64,000 nucleotides of DNA from Pelodictyon luteolum DSM 273 (GCF_000012485.1 NC_007512.1:2258501-2322500); one strand, 5' to 3'; counted from the first letter of the stretch, positions 1 to 9,611 are shown. The notes: a model not told the origin generated them from the sequence alone. A program made the numbers and translations.

Positions 1-955
1 CCATTTCGAGGGTCAGCTCGTCATGGTTGCGCAGGAACGATGCCCACTGGCAGCCCTCCGGGATTTCCGGGGTCTGCTCGAGAATGTCGATGATGGGGAA
101 CCGGTCCTCGGTGGCAAGGGCCATGTACATCCTCGGCATCAAGGGGAAGTGGAAGTTCATGTGGCACTGGTCGCCATTGCCGAAGTAGGCTGCGGAATCC
201 TCGGGCCACTGGTTGGCCTCGGCAAGCAGCATGCGGTTCGGGAAATGCTCATCGACATGGCGGCGGAGCTTCTTCAGGAACTCGTAGGTCTCGGGAAGGT
301 TTTCGCAGTTGGTGCCCTCAGCCTCGTAGAGATAGGGGACGGCGTCGAGCCGGAGGCCGTCGACACCCATGCCGAGCCAGAAATCGAGCACGTCGAAGAG
401 CGCCTGCTGGACATCGGGGTTCTCGAAGTTCAAGTCCGGCTGGTGGTGGAAGAACCGGTGCCAGTAATACTGGCCGGCAACAGGATCCCATGTCCAGTTG
501 GAGGCCTCGAAGTCCTGAAAGATGATGCGGGTTTCGGAATACTTGTTGGGATCGTCGCTCCACACATAGAAGTTCCGCTCCGGGGAACCTGCCGGCGCCT
601 TGCGTGCCTGCTGGAACCATGCGTGCTGGTCTGAGGTATGGTTGACCACCAGCTCGGTGATGACCTTCAGCCCGCGGCTGTGGGCCTCTTCGAGGAACTC
701 CCTGAAATCGTCCAGCGTCCCGTAGTCGGGGTTGACCGTCATGTAATCGGCAATGTCGTATCCGTCATCGCGCAGCGGAGAGGGGTAGAAGGGAAGCAGC
801 CATATGGCGGTTACACCGAGGCTCTCCAGATGGGGAAGCTTGCGACGGAGCCCCTGAAAATCGCCGATGCCGTCATTGTTGCTGTCGTAGAACGTCTTGA
901 CATGCGCCTCATAGATGATGGCGTCTTTGTACCAGAGCGGTTCAGGTTGATACAT
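1..955 (-). CDS. treS: Trehalose synthase (maltose/trehalose isomerase), N-terminal part
   Basis: GH13 enzyme that interconverts trehalose and maltose in the cytosol. The 318 visible residues are the catalytic barrel; the gene runs off the window edge, so a C-terminal maltokinase fusion, found in some homologues, cannot be judged. The GH13 triad is visible: nucleophile D204 in [12 protein letters not shown], acid E246 in LLAEANQW and D312 in FLRNHDE. ATG at 955 is the first good start; the reading frame stays open upstream without a better start, and no Shine-Dalgarno is obvious. It lies 50 bp downstream of glgE on the same strand, which fits the TreS-Pep2-GlgE glucan route. Confidence 0.93.
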   Translation of the reverse strand, partial: MYQPEPLWYKDAIIYEAHVKTFYDSNNDGIGDFQGLRRKLPHLESLGVTAIWLLPFYPSPLRDDGYDIADYMTVNPDYGTLDDFREFLEEAHSRGLKVITELVVNHTSDQHAWFQQARKAPAGSPERNFYVWSDDPNKYSETRIIFQDFEASNWTWDPVAGQYYWHRFFHHQPDLNFENPDVQQALFDVLDFWLGMGVDGLRLDAVPYLYEAEGTNCENLPETYEFLKKLRRHVDEHFPNRMLLAEANQWPEDSAAYFGNGDQCHMNFHFPLMPRMYMALATEDRFPIIDILEQTPEIPEGCQWASFLRNHDELTLEM

Positions 956-1005
956 GGTGGGGTTGAACGGGTAAAGTGATTGAATTTTCAGATCGACAAA
1001 ATTTT

Positions 1006-3024
1006 TCAGCCGAAGCTCACCCTGAACACATGCGCCGGCATGATTGAGGGATCAAGCTCCACATAGTTCCACTCCCCCCTCCACTCATACTGCATGCCGC
1101 TGAAGAGGTCCTCGACCCTGAAGGCGTGGTCGTGGGAGAGGCCGAACTGCTCAAGCGGAAAGCGCATCCAGCCGCTGCGGCGCCGCTGGTGGTCGAGGTT
1201 GACGACGGTGAGAATGATGTTCCCTCCATCGTCGGACTGCTTGACGTAGCCCATGAGCCAATCGTTCTCGTGGCCGGGTGAGTCTTCGATGGTGAGGAAA
1301 GAGATGGACGGGGTCTGCTGCAGAGCGGCATTCTCCCTGCGGATGCGGTTGATGCGGGTGATCTCGGCGCGGATGTTGCCGGGGCGGTCGAGGTCCCACT
1401 CCCGGATCTCGTACTTTTCCGAATCAAGATATTCCTCCTTGCCCGGTGCCGGCGGCAGGTGCTCGCAGAGCTCATAGGCGGGGCCGTACATGCCGTAGTT
1501 CGACGAGAGGGTTGCGGCAAGCACCATGCGGATGATGAATTTCGGCCTGCCGCCGGTCTGCAGCTCCTCATGGAGGATGTCGGGGGTGTTCGGCCAGAAG
1601 TTCGCCCGCATGAACTGGCTGAGCGGAGGCGTGGTGAGCTCCTTCATATATTCCTGGAGCTCATGCTTGGTGTTGCGCCAGGTAAAGTAGCTGTAGGACT
1701 GGCTGTAGCCGATCTTGCCAAGGCGGGCCATGAGCTTCGGGCGGGTGAATGCCTCGGCGAGGAACACCGTATCGGGATGCTCCGCCCTGATGGAGGCGAT
1801 GGCCCACTCCCAGAACCCGAATGCCTTGGTGTGCGGGTTGTCGACGCGGAAGATCTTCACCCCTTTTCCGATCCAGAACAGGAAGATGCTTTTCAGCTCA
1901 ATCCAGAGGTTCTGCCAGTCGGCAGTCTCGAAATCGATCGGAAGGATGTCCTCATACCTCTTCGGGGGGTTCTCGGCGAACTGCACCGTGCCGTCCGGGC
2001 GCCAGCGGAACCAGTCGGGGTGCTCCTGCACCCAGGGGTGGTCGGGGGAGCACTGGAAGGCGATATCGAGCGCAACGGCAATCCCCTCGGCTCCTGCCGC
2101 AGCGACAAAGGCCGTAAAATCCTCGATGGTGCCGAGCTCGGGATGGACCGACTTGTGTCCTCCCTCGGGGCTGCCGATGGCCCAGCAGCTGCCGGGTTCT
2201 CCGGGCTCCGCCTTGAGGGCGTTGTTCTTTCCTTTCCTTTTCGTGGTGCCGATCGGGTGGATGGGAGGAAGATAGACGACATCGAACCCCATGCCGGCGA
2301 TGAAGGGCAGGCGCTCCATGCAGTCGCGGAAGGTGCCGTGCTTTCCGGGAACGGAACCCCATGAACGGGGGAAGAATTCATACCATGTGCTGAACCCGGC
2401 CTTCTCCTGCTCGACAGTAAGCGGAAGAACCCGGTCATACACCGAAACCGCCGAACGGTCGGGGTTCCGCTCCATGAGGATCGCGAGGGCCGCGTCAAGA
2501 GCGGCATCGACACCCTTACCCTTGGCGCGCCCTTTAGCGCGGATGGCTGCGGCAGATGCGTTGAGTTTTTTTGCGTCGGCCGCACCGGCGCGGCCGGCGG
2601 CCGCATCAACAAGAAGCGCGCCGATTTCAAGGTCGAGGGCAACGTCCTGAAGCGCTTCGATTTTTTTCACGAGTCCCCTTCGCCAGGTGCTGAAATGGTC
2701 GACCCATGCCTGGACCGTATATTCATAGGGGCCCGGCCGGCCGACATTGAACGAGCCGCCCCAGCGATCGTTGTCCTTCGGCTCCATCGGCGAGCATTCC
2801 CAGTCAGCCGTTCCCGCAGGGCGAAAACACACTTCAGCCCGGAGCATGTCGGCGCCGTCGACGAAAATGTCCGCCTCAACCTGCACCCGTCCGCCCTCAA
2901 CCGCCTTTGCGGGATGGCATCCACCGTATGCTTCAGGAGAAACATGCTCAATAACGGCCCGTTGCCGTCCATCGAACTCCCTGGGTGAGCAGAGGGGAGC
3001 GGAGCGGAGGAAGGTGTCTTTCAT
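1006..3024 (-). CDS. glgE: Alpha-1,4-glucan:maltose-1-phosphate maltosyltransferase
   Basis: GH13_3 enzyme that transfers maltose from maltose-1-phosphate to the non-reducing end of alpha-glucan. 672 residues. An N-terminal beta-domain comes first (about 20-120), a helical insert (about 130-190), then the barrel. The nucleophile is D395 in [10 protein letters not shown] and the acid is E424 in [10 protein letters not shown]. From memory, Streptomyces GlgE uses D394 and E423, so the numbering supports the ATG at 3024 although the frame stays open to about 3489. Downstream is treS, the supplier of maltose. The maltokinase that makes maltose-1-phosphate is not visible here. No clear ribosome site. 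Confidence 0.95.
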   Translation of the reverse strand: MKDTFLRSAPLCSPREFDGRQRAVIEHVSPEAYGGCHPAKAVEGGRVQVEADIFVDGADMLRAEVCFRPAGTADWECSPMEPKDNDRWGGSFNVGRPGPYEYTVQAWVDHFSTWRRGLVKKIEALQDVALDLEIGALLVDAAAGRAGAADAKKLNASAAAIRAKGRAKGKGVDAALDAALAILMERNPDRSAVSVYDRVLPLTVEQEKAGFSTWYEFFPRSWGSVPGKHGTFRDCMERLPFIAGMGFDVVYLPPIHPIGTTKRKGKNNALKAEPGEPGSCWAIGSPEGGHKSVHPELGTIEDFTAFVAAAGAEGIAVALDIAFQCSPDHPWVQEHPDWFRWRPDGTVQFAENPPKRYEDILPIDFETADWQNLWIELKSIFLFWIGKGVKIFRVDNPHTKAFGFWEWAIASIRAEHPDTVFLAEAFTRPKLMARLGKIGYSQSYSYFTWRNTKHELQEYMKELTTPPLSQFMRANFWPNTPDILHEELQTGGRPKFIIRMVLAATLSSNYGMYGPAYELCEHLPPAPGKEEYLDSEKYEIREWDLDRPGNIRAEITRINRIRRENAALQQTPSISFLTIEDSPGHENDWLMGYVKQSDDGGNIILTVVNLDHQRRRSGWMRFPLEQFGLSHDHAFRVEDLFSGMQYEWRGEWNYVELDPSIMPAHVFRVSFG

Positions 3025-3095
3025 CGTGGACTTGGATCTTGTTGTGGGCCGGGTACATTCCGGCGGTGCGGCAGCAGCGACTCCCCGGAGGGAAA

Positions 3096-3114
3096 GCCCG
3101 CCCTCGGGGCGGGC
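3096..3114 (-). promoter_or_regulatory. GC-rich hairpin in the glgE leader
   Basis: Perfect 8-bp stem (GCCCGCCC / GGGCGGGC) with a 3-base loop. Read on the minus strand it is followed by TTTCC, so it resembles a weak terminator or attenuator about 70 bases before the glgE start. It lies in the 310-base gap between glgE and prfB, where I see no gene. Confidence 0.4.
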
Positions 3115-3173
3115 AGGAGGGGGCCGGCACTGCCGTATGAAAACTTTATTACGGCCTGAACCGGAAAATAGGA

Positions 3174-3277
3174 AAACTCCCATACTTTTTTGCCAGCGAA
3201 CTCCGCTAATTTCCTGAGCGCCTGGAAAACGGCCCGCTTTGCATTCCGGCAAAAAAATCCTTCTTTTATGGGAGTTT
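3174..3277. repeat. Nested inverted repeat between glgE and prfB
   Basis: Outer arms at 3174-3184 and 3267-3277 are perfect 11-base complements (AAACTCCCATA / TATGGGAGTTT). Inner arms of T-rich TTTTTTGCC and A-rich GGCAAAAAA lie at about 3186-3194 and 3248-3256. Ten extra bases separate outer from inner block on the right side. Together they could form a long interrupted stem in the prfB leader, or mark two regulator sites. Function unknown. Confidence 0.5.
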
Positions 3278-3334
3278 CCGTTTTCACCCACACAACAGGG
3301 AGCGCAGCAGCCCCCGCAACAAACAACCACCATC

Positions 3335-4430
3335 ATGTTTGAACCACAAAAAGAAAGACTGCAGGACATCAACAGGCGCCTGGAACAGTTACGGGGGTAT
3401 CTTTGACGTCGACCAGCGCAAAGAGAAAATAGAGGATCTTGAAAAGGTTTCCGGAAACCCCGAATTCTGGAACGACCAGAAAGCCGCACACGCTGTCCTC
3501 AAGGAGTTGAACGAAAACCGCTCCTGGGTCGAGGGCTACGAAAAGCTCGCAGGGAAGGCTGAATCCTGCCGCGATGAGCTTGCAATCGCAGACGAGCTGG
3601 AAGACGAGTCGTTCGAACGGGAGCTGACAGCATCGATTGACGCCATTGAGCAGGAAATTGCCGCCATCGAGTTCAAGAACATGCTCTCCGGCAAGGACGA
3701 TCCCGGCAACGCCATCATCACCATCCATGCGGGGGCCGGCGGCACCGAGGCTCAGGACTGGGCCGAAATGCTCTACAGGATGTACATGCGGTGGGCCGAG
3801 CGCAAGGGATTCAAGGTCTATACCGACGACTATCAGGAGGGTGACGGCGCCGGCATAAAGACCGCAACCCTTGAAATACAGGGACCCTATGCCTACGGCT
3901 ACCTGAAGGCGGAAAACGGCGTACACCGTCTCGTACGGGTCTCCCCGTTCGACTCGAATGCCCGGCGCCACACCTCGTTCGCCAGTGTCTACACCTACCC
4001 CGAGGCTCCGCCCGACGTGGAAATCGAGGTCCGCAAGGAGGACCTTGAGCTCTCGACCTTCCGCAGCGGCGGCAAAGGCGGCCAGAACGTCAACAAAGTG
4101 GAAACCGCCGTACGCATCAAGCATATCCCCTCCGGCATCGTGGTCGGCTGCCAGCAGGAACGCTCGCAGTTCCAGAACAGGGAGCGCGCCATGAAGATGC
4201 TGATGGCCCAGCTCTACCAGCGCCAGCGCGAGGAAGAGGATGCAAGGAAACGCGAGGTGGAAGGAAAGAAGAAAAAAATCGAGTGGGGAAGCCAGATCCG
4301 CAGCTACGTGCTCGACGACCGCCGCATAAAGGACCACCGCACCAACTACGAGCGCTTCGACGTGGAAACCGTTCTGGACGGGGATATCGACGACTTCATG
4401 GAGAAGTACCTCTCCGAGTTCGGAGACTGA
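3335..4430 (+). CDS. prfB: Peptide chain release factor 2, programmed +1 frameshift
   Basis: Recognises UGA and UAA stop codons and triggers peptide release. Translation starts at ATG 3335 and reads 23 codons to an in-frame TGA at 3404-3406. The context CGG GGG TAT CTT TGA C is the classic RF2 autoregulatory site: an internal Shine-Dalgarno-like GGGGG, the CTT slippery codon and a TGAC stop. After the +1 shift, reading continues at GAC 3405 to TGA 4428, giving 364 residues. The tripeptide SPF (VRVSPFDSN), which reads the stop codon, and the catalytic GGQ ([10 protein letters not shown]) are present. It is followed 8 bp later by the phosphoesterase gene. Confidence 0.97.
3401..3407 (+). promoter_or_regulatory. 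RF2 programmed frameshift site CTTTGAC
   Basis: CTT TGA C preceded three bases upstream by a GGGGG run. Low RF2 slows termination at the TGA, so ribosomes shift +1 and make full-length RF2. The zero-frame product would be only 23 residues, while the shifted frame gives an intact family protein. Confidence 0.95.
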
Positions 4431-4438
4431 GGCACCTG

Positions 4439-5275
4439 ATGGAACACGCAGGGGCCCTCCGGTTCGGCATCGTCACCGACGTCCACTTCCAGACGGAGGA
4501 CCCACGCGCCGCACATCGTGACGAAGCCGATCTCCGGCACTGCCTGGAGGATTTAGGACGCCGTGGTGCCCGATTTCTGGTGCAGCTCGGGGATCTCATC
4601 AAGGGCACCCCGGAGCACGCCCCCGAAGAGCTCCGGCAGGCACTCGGCCCGTTCAGGGAGTTCCGGGGGCCGGTCCGCCACGTCATCGGCAACCACTGCC
4701 TTCAAGTGCCGGCAGCAGTCCTGCAGCAGGCCTTCGGGCTACGGCACCCGTGGTACTCGTTCACGGAGGGCGGGGTTCTGTTCCTCGTGCTCGACGGCAT
4801 GGAGGTCAGCCTGCTCCGTGAGCCCGGAACGGAGGAAGACCGGGCTATGCTGGAACACTTCAGGAAAACCCCGGGTTACCAGCCGTGGTGCGGAGCTGTC
4901 GGGTCACGCCAGAAAGCCTGGCTCCAGAAAGAGCTTCGGCTGGCTGGAGAACAGAGGATGCCGGCCTTCGTGCTATCGCACCTCCCGCTCCATCCCGCAA
5001 CCACGGACGAGCGCCACGGCATCCTCTGGAACCACGGCGATATCCGCGACATCCTAGCCGCTGCCCCCGCAGTGAAGGCCTGCATCAGCGGGCACTACCA
5101 CCCGGGCGGATACAGCGCGGAGGGCGGAATCCACTACATCGTCCTGCCGGCCTTTTTCGCCCGCGGCACACAGAGTGACGACGGCTGCTTTATGGCAGAA
5201 CTCCGGAAACGGCGGCTCGTTGTAAGCTCCACCGGAGGCTCCATATTTCATGATGTCGAACTCGACGAACCTTAA
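4439..5275 (+). CDS. Calcineurin-like metallophosphoesterase
   Basis: 278-residue dinuclear metallophosphoesterase, probably cytosolic because no signal peptide is seen. The metal-binding motifs occur in order: D14 and H16 (IVTDVH), D52 (LGDLIKG), N85-H86 (VIGNH), a histidine in VLSHLPLH and SGHYHPGG near the end. The overall layout resembles the ADP-ribose/CDP-alcohol diphosphatase subgroup, but the substrate cannot be read from the sequence. The ATG at 4439 follows GAGGC by 6 bases and lies 8 bp after prfB, so the two are probably co-transcribed; longer in-frame extension into prfB is rejected. Confidence 0.85.
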   Translation: MEHAGALRFGIVTDVHFQTEDPRAAHRDEADLRHCLEDLGRRGARFLVQLGDLIKGTPEHAPEELRQALGPFREFRGPVRHVIGNHCLQVPAAVLQQAFGLRHPWYSFTEGGVLFLVLDGMEVSLLREPGTEEDRAMLEHFRKTPGYQPWCGAVGSRQKAWLQKELRLAGEQRMPAFVLSHLPLHPATTDERHGILWNHGDIRDILAAAPAVKACISGHYHPGGYSAEGGIHYIVLPAFFARGTQSDDGCFMAELRKRRLVVSSTGGSIFHDVELDEP

Positions 5276-5311
5276 GCTGAACGTGAAACGAACCTGAAAA
5301 CTCCAGAGACC

Positions 5312-6193
5312 ATGCACCCGTTCCGCCCCATCTTCCGCACCTTCGCCCTGCTCACGCCGATGTTACTCATAGTGGCCGCATCGGTCCTCGCCCGGACCAC
5401 GCTGGAGGTGGATGTCGCCCGCAACAGCCTGGTACAGGGCGGATTCGTCACCGTTGATGCCCGGGGTACCGAAACGGCGCCCGTCGTCAGCTTTATGGAG
5501 AAAGAGTGGCCGATGTTCCGGCAGGAGGACGGGTCATGGCAGGCGCTGGTACCGGTTGAAAACCTCAGCGAACCCGGCAGGTACTCCCTCACCGTTTCGG
5601 CAGGTGAGCGGCGGCGTGAACTGCCCGTCACCGTAAAACCAAACGGGCTGAAGGTGCAGTACATCACCCTCAGCCCCTCAAAGTCGTCGCTGCATGCCAC
5701 CGCAATTGAAAAGTCGCGGGTCAAAGCCGCCCTCATGACCATCACGCCGGACCGCCTGTTCGCTGAGGGGTTCATACGTCCCTGCAAGGGAGAGACAAGC
5801 AGTCTGTTCGGCCTGAAGCGTTCGTACAACGGCGGACCCGCCACCAGCTACCACAAGGGGATCGATATCGCAGCACCACAGGGAACGGCGGTCCACTCGA
5901 CCGCAGGAGGAAGGGTAGTGCTGGCCGGCACCGTCCCGGAAGGATTCGAGGTCCACGGAAACACCGTCATTCTGGACCACGGCCAGGGAGTGACCTCGGT
6001 CTACCTCCACCTCGACTCCATCAGTGTAAAGGAGGGGCAGCGGGTGGAAAAAGGCGGGCAGGTCGGAACGGTCGGTCACACCGGCATCTCGACCGCCCCG
6101 CACCTGCATTGGGGCGTCTACCTCTACGGGGTAAGCGTCAATCCGGAACTTTTCCTCGTCAATCGTCCAGTCTTTCTTCGAGCCAGGCGCTGA
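5312..6193 (+). CDS. M23 family metallopeptidase (LytM-type), exported
   Basis: 293-residue secreted or membrane-anchored protein with an N-terminal hydrophobic segment (about 10-27), a beta-rich linker region and a C-terminal LytM domain. Zinc-site residues are visible: H181 and D185 in SYHKGIDIAAP and H266 in PHLHWG. Active M23 enzymes cut peptidoglycan cross-links; since the complete motif set is present, an active enzyme is likely. It is third in the run prfB-phosphoesterase-M23 (36-bp gap). The last 35 bp overlap the 3' end of the convergent wecB-like gene. Confidence 0.9.
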   Translation: MHPFRPIFRTFALLTPMLLIVAASVLARTTLEVDVARNSLVQGGFVTVDARGTETAPVVSFMEKEWPMFRQEDGSWQALVPVENLSEPGRYSLTVSAGERRRELPVTVKPNGLKVQYITLSPSKSSLHATAIEKSRVKAALMTITPDRLFAEGFIRPCKGETSSLFGLKRSYNGGPATSYHKGIDIAAPQGTAVHSTAGGRVVLAGTVPEGFEVHGNTVILDHGQGVTSVYLHLDSISVKEGQRVEKGGQVGTVGHTGISTAPHLHWGVYLYGVSVNPELFLVNRPVFLRARR

Positions 6194-7229
6194 TTCTTGA
6201 GGCCGCGGCCCCGTCCCATTTTTCCGGGATCTTCGAACGCCGCGCTTCATCCTTCTTCACCCGGAGGCTCTCGAGCATCCGGGCAGAAGCTTCCTCGACA
6301 TCAAGCCCCACAAGGACGTTGCTTCCGATCTCAAGGGTGGACGGCCGCTCGGTCCGCTCGCGCATGGTCATGCACGGAACATTCATCACCGTTGCCTCGG
6401 CCGCAAGTACACCGCTTCCCTGAAGCAGCAACGATGCATCGCGGAGCAGGATTAGAAGGTCGCCATAAGCCGGAAGCTCGGTCACATGCACCCGCGCCAT
6501 CCCCTCCAGACGCTGCCGGAGCACCGCCGAGGAAGGAGCTCCGTCCGGCAGCATGACAAGGACGTCGGTTGCGGCTGAAAGCCCGGCCAGCATCAGGAGG
6601 AGGGCATCCTCGAACCCGTTGCCGCCGTTTTCATCAGGCAGGACGAGGGCATACTGTTTCGGCTTGAGACCAAGTGAAGCGGCCAGAGGAGCAGCACCGC
6701 CACGTTCCATGAAAGCACGGAGGGCATCGATGACGAGGTTCCCGGCAAACATGACCCCCTCTTCGGCGATCCCCTCGTTGATGAGGTTGTACTCCCCGCT
6801 GTGCTCGCTGACGATGTACATCGAGGCGACGGTATCGATGAGCATTCTGCGGATCTCCTCAACCTCCCCGCGGTCGTAACTGCGCAGGCCTGCATCGGAA
6901 GATGCCACCGGCAGGCCGAGTTCGGCAGCGGCAAGAGCGGCGCCGAGGGCCGGCGCATCGGAACCGCACACAATGACGAGGTCCGGCCCTGCAGCGGTGA
7001 TGGCCTCGTCCATCGCGGCAAGTGAGCGGGCAAGCGTGCACGGGGAGCCGCAGTCGACAACCCTCGAAGCTGCCGCTGTAAAGCCGAAGCATAATGCCAT
7101 GTCGGCAGTGGGCGGCTCCGACGACACGAGAGAGACGTTGAACGAGCCGCTTTGTTCAAGAGCAGCAAACAGGGGGCCGGAGACGAGCAGGCCACGATGG
7201 CCGCCGGCGGCAAGGAGTATGTTTTTCAC
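6159..7229 (-). CDS. Divergent UDP-GlcNAc 2-epimerase (WecB)-like protein
   Basis: 356 residues with the GT-B fold signatures of non-hydrolysing UDP-GlcNAc 2-epimerases: AGLRSYD, a following E-E-x-x-R stretch (GEVEEIRRML), AGNLVIDAL and RERTERPSTLEIGSNVLVG. Key residues known from E. coli WecB are changed: HVEAGLR reads SSDAGLR, the GHRRE region with catalytic His213 reads LPDENGG, and SGGxQEE reads SGVLAAE. It may be inactive as a 2-epimerase, use another substrate, or be a GT-B transferase. GTG start at 7229 is preceded by AAAGG. It is transcribed away from the OstA-like gene. Confidence 0.75.
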   Translation of the reverse strand: MKNILLAAGGHRGLLVSGPLFAALEQSGSFNVSLVSSEPPTADMALCFGFTAAASRVVDCGSPCTLARSLAAMDEAITAAGPDLVIVCGSDAPALGAALAAAELGLPVASSDAGLRSYDRGEVEEIRRMLIDTVASMYIVSEHSGEYNLINEGIAEEGVMFAGNLVIDALRAFMERGGAAPLAASLGLKPKQYALVLPDENGGNGFEDALLLMLAGLSAATDVLVMLPDGAPSSAVLRQRLEGMARVHVTELPAYGDLLILLRDASLLLQGSGVLAAEATVMNVPCMTMRERTERPSTLEIGSNVLVGLDVEEASARMLESLRVKKDEARRSKIPEKWDGAAASRISAWLEERLDD

Positions 7230-7304
7230 AGCGTGGAAACCTTTAGTACATTAAGAAAACAAGAGACATTGATTTTTTTCAAGGCACCCAACAATCACGC
7301 ACCC

Positions 7305-8387
7305 ATGACACGACCGGGCCGACTGCTCATCCTCACCGCAAGCATCTTGCTGCTTCAGGATGCCCCGCTTCCGGGCCTGCACCATAATACGGCTCATGCG
7401 GAGAAAAAGAAAATCATTCTCCGCCACGCCGACACGATCGAAGGCGGCGAGGATGCCGGCGGCAGCTTCCGCGCGGCCATCGGCAACGTGTTGTTCGAGA
7501 AGGACAACCTGACATTGAGTTGCGACCGCACCACCGACTATGAGGGACAGGACCGCATTGTGATGAACGGCCATGTCCGCATCTCCGATGGCGCCAAAGA
7601 GATCTTCGGCGACGATGGGGTCTTCCACCCATCCACCGACGTCTGCGAACTCCATGGCAACGTCCGCGGCCGGATGCTGGACAACTCCATGATGGTCCGG
7701 TCCAGAAAAGCAGTCTTCAACAACCAGGAAAACCGCCTCTGGTTCTACGACAACGCCATCGGGTGGCGTTACAACGAACAGGTCAGCGGAGACATCCTGC
7801 GGATCCAATTCAAGCCTGTGGATGAGAATGCACCGTCGAAAGATGGTGGCGGCAAACAGAAAATCGACGAAATGCAGGTGCACGGCCACGCATTCTACGC
7901 CACACGCGACACGCTGACGGCCGACCCGGAAGGCTATGACCAGCTCAGCGGGCGCCATATCGTGGTGCTCATCGGAGATGACTCGAAAGTAAAAGGGGTC
8001 ACGGTGACCAAAGAAGCCGAAAGCCTAGTCCATATTTATGACAACGACGGCATGGAGAAGCCGGACGGCAGCGGGAAAGGCAACAGCAGTGACAAGGGCA
8101 AGGGCTCGGACGATGGCGCGAAAAAGCTGAGCGGCATCAACTACTCGAGCGGCGACAGAATCAAGATGATCTTCAAGGAAGGCACTCTGAAGAAAATGAA
8201 TGTCACCGGAAATGCCGAGGGAACTGAATACCCTCCCGAGCTGCGCGGATCGGTCAACCTCCCGAAATTCAAATGGCGGGAAGACGAGCGACCATTCGGA
8301 AAACAGGCCGCCGGGGATAGAACGGCCGCAGGCATCAAGACCGTGGACAAGGGTGCCGAGGCGCCTGAAAGAGAAAGCCTTCCGTAA
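7305..8387 (+). CDS. OstA/LptA-like exported protein
   Basis: 360 residues with a signal peptide (about 1-35) and a long beta-repeat region such as GNVLFEKDNLTLSCDRTTDY and ISDGAKEIFGDDGVF. This pattern is the OstA_2/LptA jelly-roll seen in periplasmic lipopolysaccharide transport proteins. A charged Gly/Ser/Lys/Asp linker lies around 245-275 and the tail is low in complexity. The ATG at 7305 is chosen because it opens a proper signal peptide; the frame remains open upstream. Likely role: lipopolysaccharide bridge component or an OstA-family accessory. Neighbours give no operon evidence. Confidence 0.75.
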   Translation: MTRPGRLLILTASILLLQDAPLPGLHHNTAHAEKKKIILRHADTIEGGEDAGGSFRAAIGNVLFEKDNLTLSCDRTTDYEGQDRIVMNGHVRISDGAKEIFGDDGVFHPSTDVCELHGNVRGRMLDNSMMVRSRKAVFNNQENRLWFYDNAIGWRYNEQVSGDILRIQFKPVDENAPSKDGGGKQKIDEMQVHGHAFYATRDTLTADPEGYDQLSGRHIVVLIGDDSKVKGVTVTKEAESLVHIYDNDGMEKPDGSGKGNSSDKGKGSDDGAKKLSGINYSSGDRIKMIFKEGTLKKMNVTGNAEGTEYPPELRGSVNLPKFKWREDERPFGKQAAGDRTAAGIKTVDKGAEAPERESLP

Positions 8388-8400
8388 AGGGAAGGCTTTC
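8373..8400. terminator. Hairpin at the end of the OstA-like gene
   Basis: Perfect 11-bp stem (GAAAGCCTTCC / GGAAGGCTTTC) with a 6-base loop that carries the TAA stop. There is no T-run, so it may act as a weak bidirectional terminator between this gene and the convergent fmdB, or protect the 3' end of the mRNA. Confidence 0.55.
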
Positions 8401-8452
8401 GGCAGCATGCCGGTTGCCGGCAGCCTGCAGACGACGGAAGGGAAACTCTGGC

Positions 8453-8710
8453 TTACTTCGCGAACGGGCAGGTCCCGGTCGAGCAGGAGGAGCCTGATGA
8501 TGACGAATCGGAGCAGGAGGACTTCTTTGCACTGTAATCGGTGCCGTAGAAACCCGACCCCTTAAGCACAAAACCGCCCTCTGCGCTGATGACGCGCTCC
8601 AGCGCATCCTTCCCGCATTCAGGGCAGGTCTTCAAGGCGTTCTCACTCATTTTCTGGACCACTTCAAGTTCATGGCCGCAGCTGGTGCAGCGATATTGAT
8701 AGGTAGGCAT
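8453..8710 (-). CDS. FmdB family putative regulatory zinc-ribbon protein
   Basis: 85 residues. The N-terminus [16 protein letters not shown] and a second CPECG form a C4 zinc ribbon, diagnostic for the FmdB/CxxC_CxxC_SSSS family. The C-terminal tail is rich in Ser and Cys ([18 protein letters not shown]), typical of the family. The function is not established; FmdB was first described near formamidase genes. The ATG at 8710 is chosen over the longer frame because the conserved domain starts there. It diverges from recO across 106 bp. Confidence 0.88.
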   Translation of the reverse strand: MPTYQYRCTSCGHELEVVQKMSENALKTCPECGKDALERVISAEGGFVLKGSGFYGTDYSAKKSSCSDSSSSGSSCSTGTCPFAK

Positions 8711-8816
8711 AGGTTCGAGCACATTATGGTTGAAAGGCATCCGGAAAGGCTCCTTCGCTGCCGAAGGGCCTGTGAATGTATATAGGGATATTTCAAAAAA
8801 TAAAAAAGGGGCTCCG

Positions 8817-9611
8817 TTGATCGTCAAAACCCGGGCGGTCGTGCTGCGGGAGATCAAATACCGCGACCAGTCCAAAATCCTCACCCTCTACACCCGCGAG
8901 TTCGGGAGGCTGGCCTGCATCCTGAAGGGGGGACGCAATCCTAAAAACCGCCTCTCGGGCATTTTCTCCGCCGGCAACGTCCTGGACATCGTCCTCTACC
9001 GGAAGCCCGAACGGGAAGTGCAGCTCATAAGCGATGGCAGCCTCGTCTCATGCCCGATGGTGCCCGGACCCGACATCGAACGCTTCGGGGTGCTCTACCG
9101 GATCATAGACCTGGTACGTCTGACAACTGAACATGACGGAAGGAGCCCACGGCTTTTCAGCCTTCTGGAGTCGACTCTCCTTGAACTCAACAGGGAGCGG
9201 GTCGCCTACCGGACACTCTATGCCTGGTTCCTGCTCCGCTTCATTTCATTGCAGGGGTTCGCCCCGGAGCTCTGCCGTTGCGTCTTCAGCGGCAGGGAGA
9301 TAGCTGCGGACGCGGCCGGGGGCCCCCGGGGCGAACTCCTCTTCGTCATGAACCCCGGAGGCCTTGCCCTTCCGGGCACCGCCTGCACCGACGGCAGGAA
9401 CGTCCGGCCGATTCTCCCCGAAGCCGCAGACCTGCTCGCCGCCCTCTCCCGCACATCCACCGCCGAATCGGCCGCGGGGGGAAGCGGCATCCCGGAGGGA
9501 AGCGCCGCCCTCTTCTGCGGAACCCTCCTCCAGGAATACTGCCGGCACCATCTGGAACACACGGGAGGACAGAAAAACCTTGCCGTGATCTCGCAGCTCC
9601 TCGCGGAATGA
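8817..9611 (+). CDS. recO: DNA repair protein RecO, TTG start
   Basis: 264 residues; loads RecA on SSB-coated DNA with RecR in the RecFOR pathway. The N-terminal OB-fold begins [14 protein letters not shown], followed by [15 protein letters not shown] and GGRNPKN, all typical of RecO. The start is taken as TTG 8817, with a strong AAGGGG site about 6 bases before it; an upstream ATG at 8730 would add 29 unrelated residues. The usual RecO zinc cysteines in the C-terminal domain are not obvious: only scattered Cys remain (LCRCVFSG). Confidence 0.9.
   Translation: MIVKTRAVVLREIKYRDQSKILTLYTREFGRLACILKGGRNPKNRLSGIFSAGNVLDIVLYRKPEREVQLISDGSLVSCPMVPGPDIERFGVLYRIIDLVRLTTEHDGRSPRLFSLLESTLLELNRERVAYRTLYAWFLLRFISLQGFAPELCRCVFSGREIAADAAGGPRGELLFVMNPGGLALPGTACTDGRNVRPILPEAADLLAALSRTSTAESAAGGSGIPEGSAALFCGTLLQEYCRHHLEHTGGQKNLAVISQLLAE

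Noticed and set aside
318-620. Long frames antisense to or overlapping treS, glgE, lysC, bioA and other genes
   Set aside because: These are frame shadows of high-G+C genes; the true frames give full family matches.
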